This document shows, one piece after another, positions 10,496-19,877 of a DNA stretch of 61,532 bases (its first letter is position 1; each line of letters starts with the position of its first letter). This DNA comes from Thauera linaloolentis 47Lol = DSM 12138 (lineage in GTDB: Bacteria; Pseudomonadota; Gammaproteobacteria; Burkholderiales; Rhodocyclaceae). The notes beneath the pieces were generated by a model. The model was not told the DNA's origin. It was given only the letters and a program-made list of their open reading frames with translations, and ran no database searches. The stretch covers positions 1 through 61,532 of the forward strand of contig NZ_AMXE01000013.1 of the NCBI RefSeq assembly GCF_000310205.1. Direction: 5' to 3'. The position numbers were made by a program, and so were the translations under genes.

Positions 10496-10813
10496 CTACC
10501 ACAGCCACCACCCCAGGCCCAGCGATGCCGCATTGGCCCACAGCGCCCACCCCAGCGCTCGCAGCCCGCCAACGCCCAGCCACCCGCGGTACCACGCCGC
10601 CTCCAGCAGCACCACAATCCCTTCGATCACCCACAGACCCACGCGGTACTGCGCCGGGGCCAGCAGCATGGCCACCGTCCAGGCTGCCGGGTGGGTCAGG
10701 CCATTGATGCCGATGGCCCCCAGCGCCACCCGCGCCGGGGCATGGCGGCGGGCCAGCAGCATCGCCGGGACCTCGCAGGCCAGGGTCACGCCAAAGGCTT
10801 GCCATTGTTCCAT
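10496..10813 (-). CDS. Small three-helix membrane protein
   Basis: A 105-residue integral membrane protein. It begins with MEQWQAFGVTLACEVPAMLL, has a central INGLTHPAAWTVAMLL segment, and a third helix VGLWVIEGIVVLLEAAWY. The pattern E...P, then N..THP..W, then E..VVL.EA..Y looks conserved and is familiar from small uncharacterised bacterial membrane proteins, but I can name no family or function. Its start is 9 bases after the 153-residue gene upstream, and the His-containing membrane protein follows directly, so the last two genes of the operon probably form a membrane pair. Confidence 0.6.
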   Translation of the reverse strand: MEQWQAFGVTLACEVPAMLLARRHAPARVALGAIGINGLTHPAAWTVAMLLAPAQYRVGLWVIEGIVVLLEAAWYRGWLGVGGLRALGWALWANAASLGLGWWLW

Positions 10814-10822
10814 CTGCGGGCC

Positions 10823-11284
10823 TCAGCGCGGCAGGGGAAAACGCGCTTGCAGCACATAGCGTGTAGGCGTGCCGGGCTCACTGCACAGGCGCACCAGGGC
10901 CATGAAGTCCAGCCGCCGCGCCGACCATTCATCCACCACCGCGCCCGACAGCACGGGCTGCCCGCCGGACAGCAAGGCAAAACAGCGGTCGATGGGCAAC
11001 GCAGCAGCATCCGGCAGCGCCCCGGCCTGGGTGAACGCGCCATCCGGCCAGTGCAGGGTGAATGCCGTCTCCACCACCCAGGCTTTCTGCGGGTCTGCCG
11101 GGTCAGGCCGGGCATCGCGCCCAAACGTATCGCGCCCATGCGCGTTCTCGCATTGGGACAGCACGCCGGGGCGGGCGGGGTGAAACAGCAGCAATTGCAG
11201 CGGCGGCGTCAGCACCTGGGCGCAGGCGGCGGGGGCGGCGCAGGCCAGGGCCAAGCCTGCAAGCACCATGTGCTTGCACCCCAT
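10823..11284 (-). CDS. Exported protein of unknown function (153 aa)
   Basis: It has a signal peptide (MGCKHMVLAGLALACAAPAACAQ), then a mature domain of about 130 residues with three cysteines (SQCENAHG, DRCFALL, RLCSEPG) and mixed beta character. The start ATG overlaps the stop of the upstream DUF1566 gene by one base (TGATG), so translation is probably coupled. I recognise no family. Position in the operon suggests a periplasmic partner of the membrane pair downstream or of the DUF1566 proteins upstream. Confidence 0.6.
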   Translation of the reverse strand: MGCKHMVLAGLALACAAPAACAQVLTPPLQLLLFHPARPGVLSQCENAHGRDTFGRDARPDPADPQKAWVVETAFTLHWPDGAFTQAGALPDAAALPIDRCFALLSGGQPVLSGAVVDEWSARRLDFMALVRLCSEPGTPTRYVLQARFPLPR

Positions 11285-12453
11285 CAGCGAACCAGCCGAA
11301 AGTTATGCCGCTGCTGCTTGGGCGCATTCACGCCAAGCTGGGCTTCTGGCACCACTTCCCCATTTTCCTGAACCCGCTGCATCCGGGCCATGTGTTCACT
11401 CAATACGGCGGCCCTGCCGTCACTGGATTGCGTCGCCGTCCAGATATAGCCGCCGGTCAAACCCTCAGGGAAATAACTGGCAGCCTCTTTCAATTCCGCC
11501 CTGTCGGGAACGCGCCAAGGCTGGCCGGTGCGGCGGGCCTCATTCATGGCGTGCACCATCGTTTCGTCCCACGTTTTCTCCCGATGATGACCTGAGCACC
11601 AGCGCCCTTCCCAAAATCCAAGGAAACTATTGCATACCTCCCAGATCAGGCCGGTTTTTCGATCTTTGATTTCACCCACCGTTTTATCGGGCCACTCGAA
11701 CCGCTGGTGAAATTCGCGCCAGGCTGGGAGTTCACTTTGCACCTTGTCATAAGCACGTCGTGCCAACTGATAATCCTCCGAGGCGGCATTTCTCTGCGTC
11801 TTCAGATAATGTTCCAGCCAGCGTACGGCCTCTTCGGCATCACCCATTTCTGTTAAAGCACGTCCTAAAGCATAGGACAAATCAGAAGCGCGATAGCCCA
11901 AAGCCCAGGCTTCCTCCAGGAGATGCACACTGGCAAGAAGTGAGAGGTCTTCCCGTTTTTTTGTCATTTCGATTTCGAACCGGTCTAACAGCAGCCCGAT
12001 CAGTCGTTGATGGTTGGCTGCATCAGCGGACGATGAAAACTTCAGCGGTGCGTCTGTGGGGGCGATATTGGGTTTGCCATAGGGTTTGGTCCAGCCCATT
12101 TTTTCTCTCTGCGCCAAGATTTCTTTATCGATGCGATCCGCCTGTTGCACGAGCTGTATGGCAGACCTTAATTCTTTCGTGCTTTCCAGCCTATCCCTGC
12201 TTTCCTGTCCCGCTTGTTCACGCCGCTCTGTATTGGCGCGGGCTGCCGAGGATTCAAGATCATCGTAATCCGCCCACGCAGCATCTTTCTCCGCCTGGGT
12301 GCTGGGAATCACGGATTCGGTTATCCTTCTTTCTTGCCGCTCGAACTCCTGTTGCTGGGCTGCGGACATCTGGCCAATTGCCGGCTGGGAAATACCCAGC
12401 ATCGCGGCTATGGCGCTGGCCAGTAAAAGGGCCTTTTTGATTCTTGATTTCAT
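11284..12453 (-). CDS. Exported DUF1566 (Lcl C-terminal-like) protein, paralogue A
   Basis: A 389-residue exported protein. The ATG at 12453 follows AAGGAG at a 5-base spacing and gives a signal peptide (MKSRIKKALLLASAIAAMLGISQPAIG). A helical, charged, TPR/Sel1-like middle follows (about residues 25-240; LLEEAWALGYRASDLSYALGRALTEMGDAEEAVRWLEHYL). The C-terminal part has the DUF1566 hallmarks: EIKDRKTGLIWEVC, KTWDETMVHAMNEA and WRVPDRAELKEA. It is similar in architecture, and in part in sequence, to the gene at 14628-15467 in the same operon. The encoding DNA seems visibly less GC-rich than the flagellar genes, which suggests acquisition. Confidence 0.7.
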   Translation of the reverse strand: MKSRIKKALLLASAIAAMLGISQPAIGQMSAAQQQEFERQERRITESVIPSTQAEKDAAWADYDDLESSAARANTERREQAGQESRDRLESTKELRSAIQLVQQADRIDKEILAQREKMGWTKPYGKPNIAPTDAPLKFSSSADAANHQRLIGLLLDRFEIEMTKKREDLSLLASVHLLEEAWALGYRASDLSYALGRALTEMGDAEEAVRWLEHYLKTQRNAASEDYQLARRAYDKVQSELPAWREFHQRFEWPDKTVGEIKDRKTGLIWEVCNSFLGFWEGRWCSGHHREKTWDETMVHAMNEARRTGQPWRVPDRAELKEAASYFPEGLTGGYIWTATQSSDGRAAVLSEHMARMQRVQENGEVVPEAQLGVNAPKQQRHNFRLVR

Positions 12454-12505
12454 ATTGACTCCTTGAATGTTGTAGTGATTTTTACGCGGTAATGGGCAAG
12501 GCACA

Positions 12506-13273
12506 TCAACACGCTGCCACTGCCAATGGCCGCACGGTAAAGCGGTAAACCGCCCCCCCGGCGTGGCGCACGGTGAATGTGTCGGCCCGTTCGCCGGCCC
12601 ACAGGTCTGCTGCGTTCAATTGCAGCAGCACGCGGGCGGGCGCATCGGTTGCTTGCGCCTGGGCGGAGATGCTGGCCACCGCTACCGGCCTGCCCGCCAT
12701 TGCCACCTGCCAGCCGTCGCCGGGCGTGCCAGGCAGGTTGAGGGTGAGGGTGTCGAATGGCGTCAGGGCAACGGGGTCGCTCTGCCGGGCATCGCTCCAC
12801 ACCCAGTCCTGCCCGCGCGGGGCAGGCGGGCGGGGATCGACCTGCACGCGCAGCAGTGCCTGTTCCTTGTCCACCGTCAGCATCAGATAGGCGGCCCCCG
12901 GCAGGCCAGCGCCAAAGTGCCGCCATTCAAGGTGGGCGGGGTAGGTGCCCGCGCTGATTTCTGCGGGGGCCTTGGCGCCGTTGTGGCGGCTTAGGTGCTG
13001 GTAACGCGCGGCATCCAGCGCCGCCACGGCATCGCTGGGCTGGTCGTTGGCATCCACCACCCGCAGCCTGGCGCGGCGCAGCACCAGTACGGAGAGCAGA
13101 TCGCCGGTTCGCAGGCTGACCTCTTGCGGCAAGCGCATCGGCGCTGCACTGAACTGCGCCAATACGGAGACCTGCTGGCGCTGGTCTTTGAGGCTGCAGG
13201 CCCAGGCGCTGGAAGCCGTCAGGCCGAGGGTCAGTGCCACCGCGCAGCATAAGGCGTGTCTGCTGATATCCAT
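12506..13273 (-). CDS. Exported beta-rich protein of unknown function
   Basis: A 255-residue product from the ATG at 13273, where a clear signal peptide begins (MDISRHALCCAVALTLGLTASSAWA); in-frame starts at 13318-13321 overlap the upstream stop and would add 15-16 residues. The mature protein has short beta-type stretches (LLSVLVLRRARLRVVDAND, AAYLMLTVDKEQALLRVQVDP, DTLTLNLPGTPGDGWQVAMAG, ARVLLQLNAADL, AVYRFTVRPLAVAAC), looking like two immunoglobulin-like or pre-peptidase-type beta domains. No catalytic motif is seen. It lies between two genes of the operon and may carry an adhesive or scaffold domain. Confidence 0.6.
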   Translation of the reverse strand: MDISRHALCCAVALTLGLTASSAWACSLKDQRQQVSVLAQFSAAPMRLPQEVSLRTGDLLSVLVLRRARLRVVDANDQPSDAVAALDAARYQHLSRHNGAKAPAEISAGTYPAHLEWRHFGAGLPGAAYLMLTVDKEQALLRVQVDPRPPAPRGQDWVWSDARQSDPVALTPFDTLTLNLPGTPGDGWQVAMAGRPVAVASISAQAQATDAPARVLLQLNAADLWAGERADTFTVRHAGGAVYRFTVRPLAVAAC

Positions 13274-13317
13274 TCCGGTTCGACGCGCCCCTGTCCCATC
13301 CATTGTGCCGAGCCGCA

Positions 13318-14631
13318 TCAATCCAGGAACACCGGGCGTTGCGGTGTCTTGGTGCGTTGCTGCTTCTGTTGCCTGAGCGCGGTGGCGGCATCATTTTGCG
13401 TGGGGGCGTTGGCCATGCGCTTTTGCACGCAGCTTTGTACTTCGACACCGGGCGTGGCACACCGCTGCGCTGCCGTGGCACGGCAGGTGGCGGCGGTTTC
13501 TTCGGCCTCGAACAAGGGCTGGCATTGCCGCGCACGCTCGCCCCAGCGCGCATCCCAGGCGGTCTGGCGTTCTTTTAGCTCGCGGCTGATGCGCTCTTCT
13601 GCTTTCTGCTGGCATGCCCTGTCACATCCTGCGGCCGTCAGGTGCAGTCCCCGGACCGGACGCTGGGGAATGCCCGTGCAAGACGCGCTGGAGGGCAGCC
13701 CCGGCGGCATGGCGCAGGCCTTGCGCACGCAGGCGTCGGCCTTGTTCTGCGCGGCGTTGGCTTCCCGCTCGCAGCTTGCCTGGGCTTCGGCGCGAAAAGC
13801 AGCGGTCATCTGTGCATGCTGGCGGGCCGTATTCATGCGGTCTTGTGCTTCCTCAAGATAATCCGTCCGCGTGGGGGGCGCCTTGGATTTGGGCTTGGCA
13901 CTGTCTGGTTTGCCCGGGTCTTCACGGGGGCAGAAAGCTTCGCGCCCGCCTTGTTCACAGTGCTTGCGGATGGCCGTTTCCAGGTTGCCGATGCTGGCGC
14001 GGGTGCCGGGGCATACCTCCAGCCGCTCCAGCACCACGCCCTTGCGTATGATGTCCTTGGCCTCGGCCGCGGGCGCGTAGATGCGGTGCTTGGCGTCACA
14101 GCGGCTGTGCCAGTTCTGCGGCCTGCGCGTGTCGGCAATCAGGAAGGCATCCCAATCAGGGCTGCCCGCCACATTGAACGATACCTTGCCATCTGGTCGG
14201 GTGGGCGCGCCGGTATCGAAATGCAGGGTCAGATTCTTTGCGCCCTTGATGTGGGCCAGCCCTTCCAGCGTCAGCTCGCTGCCTCGCGCGGCCCGCGCCA
14301 GCGCCGGGGGCAGGCTGGCTACCGGGTAGCTGCGCGGTTTTGCGCCCAGGCCATCGTCGGCCAGCAGGCGCACCGAGGTCAGAGACCATACCAGGCCGTA
14401 ATTGCCCACCGGCTCGCCCATCAGCGCAGAGAGCTTCCAGCGCACCTCCACCTTGCCGCAGATTTCGGGAACTACGGCGGATGCTGTCTTGAAGCAGTTG
14501 TCGTTCAGCGCGTTGGCCGGGCGCAATACGCCTTGCCCGCCCGGTTCAGCCGATGCGCACAGGGCGCTGATACCCCACAGCAGCCAGGCCCAGTGCTTGT
14601 TCGCGGTTTTCATGGGATACGATGGGTTCAT
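13318..14631 (-). CDS. Exported Cys-rich protein of unknown function
   Basis: About 437 residues. The ATG at 14631 overlaps the upstream stop (ATGA), implying coupled translation; an ATG at 14613 starts right at the signal-like segment (MKTANKHWAWLLWGISALCASA). The N-terminal half is beta-rich and globular (ICGKVEVRWKLSAL, NYGLVWSLTSVRLL). The C-terminal half is a Cys-rich helical region (AAFRAEAQASCEREANAAQNKADACVRKAC, CDRACQQKAEERIS, QCQPLFEAEETAATC) like paired CX(n)C helical hairpins. I recognise no family; it is likely periplasmic and disulfide-bonded. Confidence 0.6.
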   Translation of the reverse strand: MNPSYPMKTANKHWAWLLWGISALCASAEPGGQGVLRPANALNDNCFKTASAVVPEICGKVEVRWKLSALMGEPVGNYGLVWSLTSVRLLADDGLGAKPRSYPVASLPPALARAARGSELTLEGLAHIKGAKNLTLHFDTGAPTRPDGKVSFNVAGSPDWDAFLIADTRRPQNWHSRCDAKHRIYAPAAEAKDIIRKGVVLERLEVCPGTRASIGNLETAIRKHCEQGGREAFCPREDPGKPDSAKPKSKAPPTRTDYLEEAQDRMNTARQHAQMTAAFRAEAQASCEREANAAQNKADACVRKACAMPPGLPSSASCTGIPQRPVRGLHLTAAGCDRACQQKAEERISRELKERQTAWDARWGERARQCQPLFEAEETAATCRATAAQRCATPGVEVQSCVQKRMANAPTQNDAATALRQQKQQRTKTPQRPVFLD

Positions 14632-15467
14632 TCGGAGCGGACAAAGCGGAAATACCATTCACTATCTCGATCGAAGGAATCACTGCTTTGCTGGTTAAAC
14701 TTGACGCCGTACTCACTCACGACATACGCCTTCATGTAGTAATCGTTTCTTCCGACCCAGTACTCGCGTTTTTCATTGGTCCAGATCCAAGCGCCGGGAT
14801 TTCCCGCGATCAGTTGTTCGGGCAAATGAGTGGCCAAGGCCTCCAATTCCCCCTTCGTCGGCAAGCGCCAGCGCTTGCCGGTGCGATTGGACAATCTGTC
14901 CGCTTCTGCAACGGATTCAGGCCAAGACTTCGTCGTACCAGGTCCGGAACATTCCCATCCGGTCCAGTTATCTCTGCTGCTGCAGGCTTGCCAGATCAGA
15001 CCTGTCACGCGGTCTTTGATTTCCCCGAAAAATTCCCCGCGATAGTCGGAATGCCACTCCAGGCGATTCCCAAAAGATCTTGTTATGCTCTTCAAGGCCT
15101 GTGCCCGAGTCTCTGCCGTGCTGTAGGCCGACAGCGCTTCTTTGTAGTACTTGGCCTTGGTGCCTTGCTCTTTCAGGTAGTCTCCCAATGCCTCCAGGGA
15201 GGTTCTGATGGCGCCGGCGCGCAGGGCCGCTATACCCAGGTGATAGGAAAAATTGGTGGGCATGGGAGCGCCTGTTTCGCGGGCGTTTTCCAGGTCGTAG
15301 GTGATGTCGATGTAGTGCTGTCTGTCGCCTCTCTTTTTTTCCATCGCGGCAGCCGCTTTTTGCAGCAGGCGGTCGGCCTCCAGTTGCGGCGGCAGTTGCG
15401 CCTGCACACCCGTTGTGGGTATGGCCAGCACGGCCCATACCGACAGGTTCAGAATCTTTGAACGCAT
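14628..15467 (-). CDS. Exported DUF1566 protein, paralogue B
   Basis: A 279-residue exported protein with signal peptide MRSKILNLSVWAVLAIPTTGVQA, then a helical repeat-like middle and a C-terminal DUF1566-type domain: GEIKDRVTGLIWQAC, KSWPESVAEADRL and WRLPTKGELEALA. The shared block GEIKDR.TGLIW..C...W....C.G and W.VP/WRLP..EL make it a clear paralogue of the gene at 11284-12453. An AAGGATT Shine-Dalgarno-like stretch precedes the ATG. It is the second gene of the operon, 20 bases after the lipoprotein gene, and its stop overlaps the next start. Confidence 0.7.
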   Translation of the reverse strand: MRSKILNLSVWAVLAIPTTGVQAQLPPQLEADRLLQKAAAAMEKKRGDRQHYIDITYDLENARETGAPMPTNFSYHLGIAALRAGAIRTSLEALGDYLKEQGTKAKYYKEALSAYSTAETRAQALKSITRSFGNRLEWHSDYRGEFFGEIKDRVTGLIWQACSSRDNWTGWECSGPGTTKSWPESVAEADRLSNRTGKRWRLPTKGELEALATHLPEQLIAGNPGAWIWTNEKREYWVGRNDYYMKAYVVSEYGVKFNQQSSDSFDRDSEWYFRFVRSE

Positions 15468-15487
15468 GGAATCAATCCTTTGATGTG

Positions 15488-16081
15488 TTAATGCGAAGTA
15501 AGGCTATCCTGCGCGACGATTTGCAGCACGGTCACGTCCAGCACGATGGGGCCGCCGTTCCACTTCACCGGGCCGTACCCCGGGCCAAAGGAAAGGTTCA
15601 CCATCTGCCCTTCTTCCACATCCCCGGAATAGAAGATGACGCGCCCGGGGTTGGATGCGTCCGTGGGGGAGACGGTGGCTTCCGGTCCTTTGTCCGTGGC
15701 GATGATGGCGATCTCGCCTTTGACTTTGCCGGTCTTGCGGACATGGTCAGCCCACGCACGCTTGATGGGATCTTCCGTGATGTGGGAGAACGAGGCAGAT
15801 TTCAGGTAGATGGAGAGGGTGTCGCCTTCCTGGAACTTGCCTTTGAGTTTGGAGCGTTGCTTAGGATTCTGGTATTTATCCTCCCAGTCGGCACGCCAGG
15901 TTTCAGGGAGCGATTCCTTTCCAGGGGGCGGTGTCTTGGCGCCGATAAAACGGTAGCCCCCCGTGCCTTCATAGAGTTGCGGGGCGGCGCTGCACCCCCC
16001 GAGCACCAGCGCGGCGACCAGCCCGGCCCAGTTCAGCGCGCGCCGTGGATGAGCGCGATGGATCGTCTTGGAAATGTTCAT
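15488..16081 (-). CDS. Lipoprotein, first gene of the island operon
   Basis: A 197-residue protein with a lipobox (LVLGGC, acylated Cys near residue 30) after a basic N-terminus and hydrophobic segment. The mature part starts SAAPQLYEGTGGYRFIGAKTPPPG and contains a domain of charged beta strands (GDTLSIYLKSASFSHITEDPIKRAWADHVRKTGKVKGEIAII..., then GPIVLDVTVLQIVAQD). No family is recognised. As first gene of the eight-gene unit it sits 116 bases from the centre of palindrome 2 and may anchor the exported proteins to the outer membrane. Confidence 0.65.
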   Translation of the reverse strand: MNISKTIHRAHPRRALNWAGLVAALVLGGCSAAPQLYEGTGGYRFIGAKTPPPGKESLPETWRADWEDKYQNPKQRSKLKGKFQEGDTLSIYLKSASFSHITEDPIKRAWADHVRKTGKVKGEIAIIATDKGPEATVSPTDASNPGRVIFYSGDVEEGQMVNLSFGPGYGPVKWNGGPIVLDVTVLQIVAQDSLTSH

Positions 16082-16158
16082 GTTTTGACGATGGCCGGTT
16101 GTTCAGGGGGGCTTCAGGGTCATCGATGAAGTGGCGGCGGGGCCGCTGAGGCGCTGCC

Positions 16159-16207
16159 ATTGTGGCGGCACGGGGGAGGCGTCGTTCAATGATGCAGATG
16201 CACCATT
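16159..16207 (-). promoter_or_regulatory. LuxR-box-like palindrome 2 with -10 element
   Basis: AATGATGCAGATGCACCATT (16188-16207) matches box 1 at 18 of 20 positions and is a near-palindrome. Reading on the minus strand, CACAAT (16164-16159) follows after a 23-base gap, like the element after box 1. The unit downstream starts with the lipoprotein gene at 16081. Confidence 0.7.
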
Positions 16208-16272
16208 GCAGCGCCAGCGTTTACCGGGGCGGATGCGGCGGCAATGCGTTCCGTGTGCCGCCCGCGGCATCG

Positions 16273-16932
16273 CTACTGCCGCAGTTTTTCCAGCCAGGAG
16301 GCATTGCGGTAGCGGCGCTCGACGGCTTCCGGGGCCATGCACAGGATGGCCTGTCGTGTGGCGACCCGGCGGCCCTGGTAATAAAACCCTTCGCGCTGCG
16401 TTTCCTCACGGCAGATGCCCTCGTGCTGCTCGGGCCTGCCGTCGTAGCTCATCGCCACGGTGCAGGCCTGGCCGATGGATTTGCCCTGGCAGAAACGATC
16501 CGCCGGGGTCTCGGGGAGCGGCGCGCAGTTCCACGGGCGGGAGGCTTCGGCGTCGGCGCAGAGGGCGGCTTCGGCGACGAAACCGTCTTTGGGCAGGCTG
16601 CGCTCGATGAGCGCCAGGCCGGTGCGCTTGCAATACAGGTCGATAGTGAAGGTGGCGCGGTTGATTTCGTTGTCGCAGACGCCTTCGCCGCCGCCGGCCA
16701 AGCGGCTGCCGAGGATGGCGCAGGCGTCGCCGCGAAACTTGCCGGCGCAGAACTGGTCGCTGCGGTCGAAGGCATTGCGGTTCCTTTCGAGACGCTTGAT
16801 GGCTGCTTCCGCCGGGGGCGGCAGTAGATCGGCCCAGGCGAGGCCGTAGTTCAGCGACACGGCAAGGCAGGCCGCGACGTGCGTCCGGTGCCGGAGAAAA
16901 CGGGCAGAAGGGTAAATTCTGGAAAAAGCCAC
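16273..16932 (-). CDS. Exported Cys-rich protein of unknown function (219 aa)
   Basis: The GTG at 16932 follows GAGG and gives a signal-like N-terminus (...THVAACLAVSLNYGLAWA). The mature part is Cys-rich, with at least eight cysteines in blocks that look repeated: DQFCAGKFRGDACAILGS...GVCDNEIN and DRFCQGKSIGQACTVAMS...GICREET. Each block reads FC.GK..G.AC followed by G.C..E, suggesting an internally duplicated disulfide-rich domain. No family recognised. It is preceded by a 40-residue exported peptide ORF and by LuxR-box-like palindrome 3. Confidence 0.65.
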   Translation of the reverse strand: MAFSRIYPSARFLRHRTHVAACLAVSLNYGLAWADLLPPPAEAAIKRLERNRNAFDRSDQFCAGKFRGDACAILGSRLAGGGEGVCDNEINRATFTIDLYCKRTGLALIERSLPKDGFVAEAALCADAEASRPWNCAPLPETPADRFCQGKSIGQACTVAMSYDGRPEQHEGICREETQREGFYYQGRRVATRQAILCMAPEAVERRYRNASWLEKLRQ

Positions 16933-16939
16933 GCGTGCC

Positions 16940-17062
16940 TCACGACCCCGCTAGCCGGCAACGCGCGATTTCCAGTTCGTCGGGCGAAGGCAGTTCGAGC
17001 GCGAAACCGGAGGCAGGCAGGAACAGGGCGGAGAGGGCAACAGCGGGGGCGGTGGCTTTCAA
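16940..17062 (-). CDS. Putative 40-residue exported peptide (TTG start)
   Basis: A short ORF not usually called by gene finders. TTG at 17062 preceded by GAGGCG starts MKATAPAVALSALFLPASGFA, a compact signal peptide, followed by a 19-residue tail LELPSPDELEIARCRLAGS with one cysteine. It ends 7 bases before the next gene, and its stop overlaps that gene's Shine-Dalgarno. It sits 142 bases from the centre of palindrome 3, like the first genes after boxes 1 and 2. It might be a secreted signal or a leader peptide, or be fortuitous. Confidence 0.45.
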   Translation of the reverse strand: MKATAPAVALSALFLPASGFALELPSPDELEIARCRLAGS

Positions 17063-17167
17063 ATTCGCCTCGACGGTAGATGCAAAACGGTACGGGGTGA
17101 CGCCGTGCCGGCAGCCGCTGCAAGGGCCGATTCCCTTGATGCGGAGAGCTGCCGGGAGCGCCGTACC

Positions 17168-17214
17168 ATTGTTACCTACGGCTGTTCGCCGCCGAATAGT
17201 GCGGATGCACTATT
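17168..17214 (-). promoter_or_regulatory. LuxR-box-like palindrome 3 with -10 element
   Basis: AATAGTGCGGATGCACTATT (17195-17214) has perfect 8-base arms AATAGTGC/GCACTATT. On the minus strand AACAAT (17173-17168) follows after 21 bases, the same spacing as after box 1. It lies between the parE stop and the 40-residue peptide ORF. Outer bases, TGC/GCA core and spacing are shared with boxes 1 and 2. Confidence 0.72.
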
Positions 17215-17271
17215 CCCGGGAGGGCGGCAATGTGCTGGCGTGGGGCGCGCCAGCGTGGTGTTCGAGCCGGC

Positions 17272-19260
<1,989 letters not shown>

Positions 19261-19324
19261 GCTGCGGGCCCGTCCGGTTTCACGAAGGGCGCAAGGATAG
19301 CAGAGCTGGATACTGGACGAATGT

Positions 19325-19816
19325 TCAGGCGCTGCCGAGGATGCGGCCGCCGCCGGTGGGCTTGGCGAGGCCGTCGGCGTCGTAGAGCTGCGGATGGTTG
19401 GCGGCCGACAGCAGCACGGTGAGCGCGGCCTGGTTGCCGGCCATGCGTTCGAGGATGAGCTGGCCGTTGAGGGCATTGCGGTCGCGCGCCTGGCGCGCGC
19501 GCGATATCACCTCGTCCCAGCGTGCCAGCACGCGCGGGAGGTTTGCGCAGATCTTGCGGATCGCGGCATCGGACACGCCATGGCCCATGCGTGCCAGCAG
19601 CAGGGAGCGTTCGTCGTGCAGGCGCTGGAGCTGGCGGTAGCGTTCGTTCTTCTCGTTGGCGACATTGACCAGCGCATCGGTGTCGCCTTGCACGAGCAGG
19701 CCTTCCTCACGTTCGAGAATGGCCAGGAATTCGCCGAGCTGCATCGATTCGGCTTCGATCAGCAACGCAAGCCGTTGCTGATCGGCGGAGGGCGTGGGCG
19801 GGGCGGGCTGTTTCAT
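19325..19816 (-). CDS. flgN: Flagellar export chaperone FlgN
   Basis: Cytoplasmic chaperone for the hook-junction proteins FlgK and FlgL. The 163-residue protein is almost entirely helical, with the FlgN pattern of an N-terminal helix LLIEAESMQLGEFLAILEREEGLLVQGD and a central NEKNERYRQLQRLHDERSLLLARMG; the C-terminal GRILGSA tail is typical. It follows flgM in the usual flgA-flgM-flgN minus-strand order and is probably transcribed from the flgM sigma28 promoter and by read-through. Confidence 0.9.
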   Translation of the reverse strand: MKQPAPPTPSADQQRLALLIEAESMQLGEFLAILEREEGLLVQGDTDALVNVANEKNERYRQLQRLHDERSLLLARMGHGVSDAAIRKICANLPRVLARWDEVISRARQARDRNALNGQLILERMAGNQAALTVLLSAANHPQLYDADGLAKPTGGGRILGSA

Positions 19817-19877
19817 CGTATCGTGCGCTTTCAGTGCGTGCGGAGCCGGATCTTACTCCCCGTTGCCCGCCGATGGA

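Noticed and set aside
16851-17123. 90-codon minus-strand frame upstream of the Cys-rich gene
   Set aside because: Starts with TTG without ribosome binding site and has an Arg/Pro-rich, shadow-like composition; the 40-residue ORF in another frame fits better.
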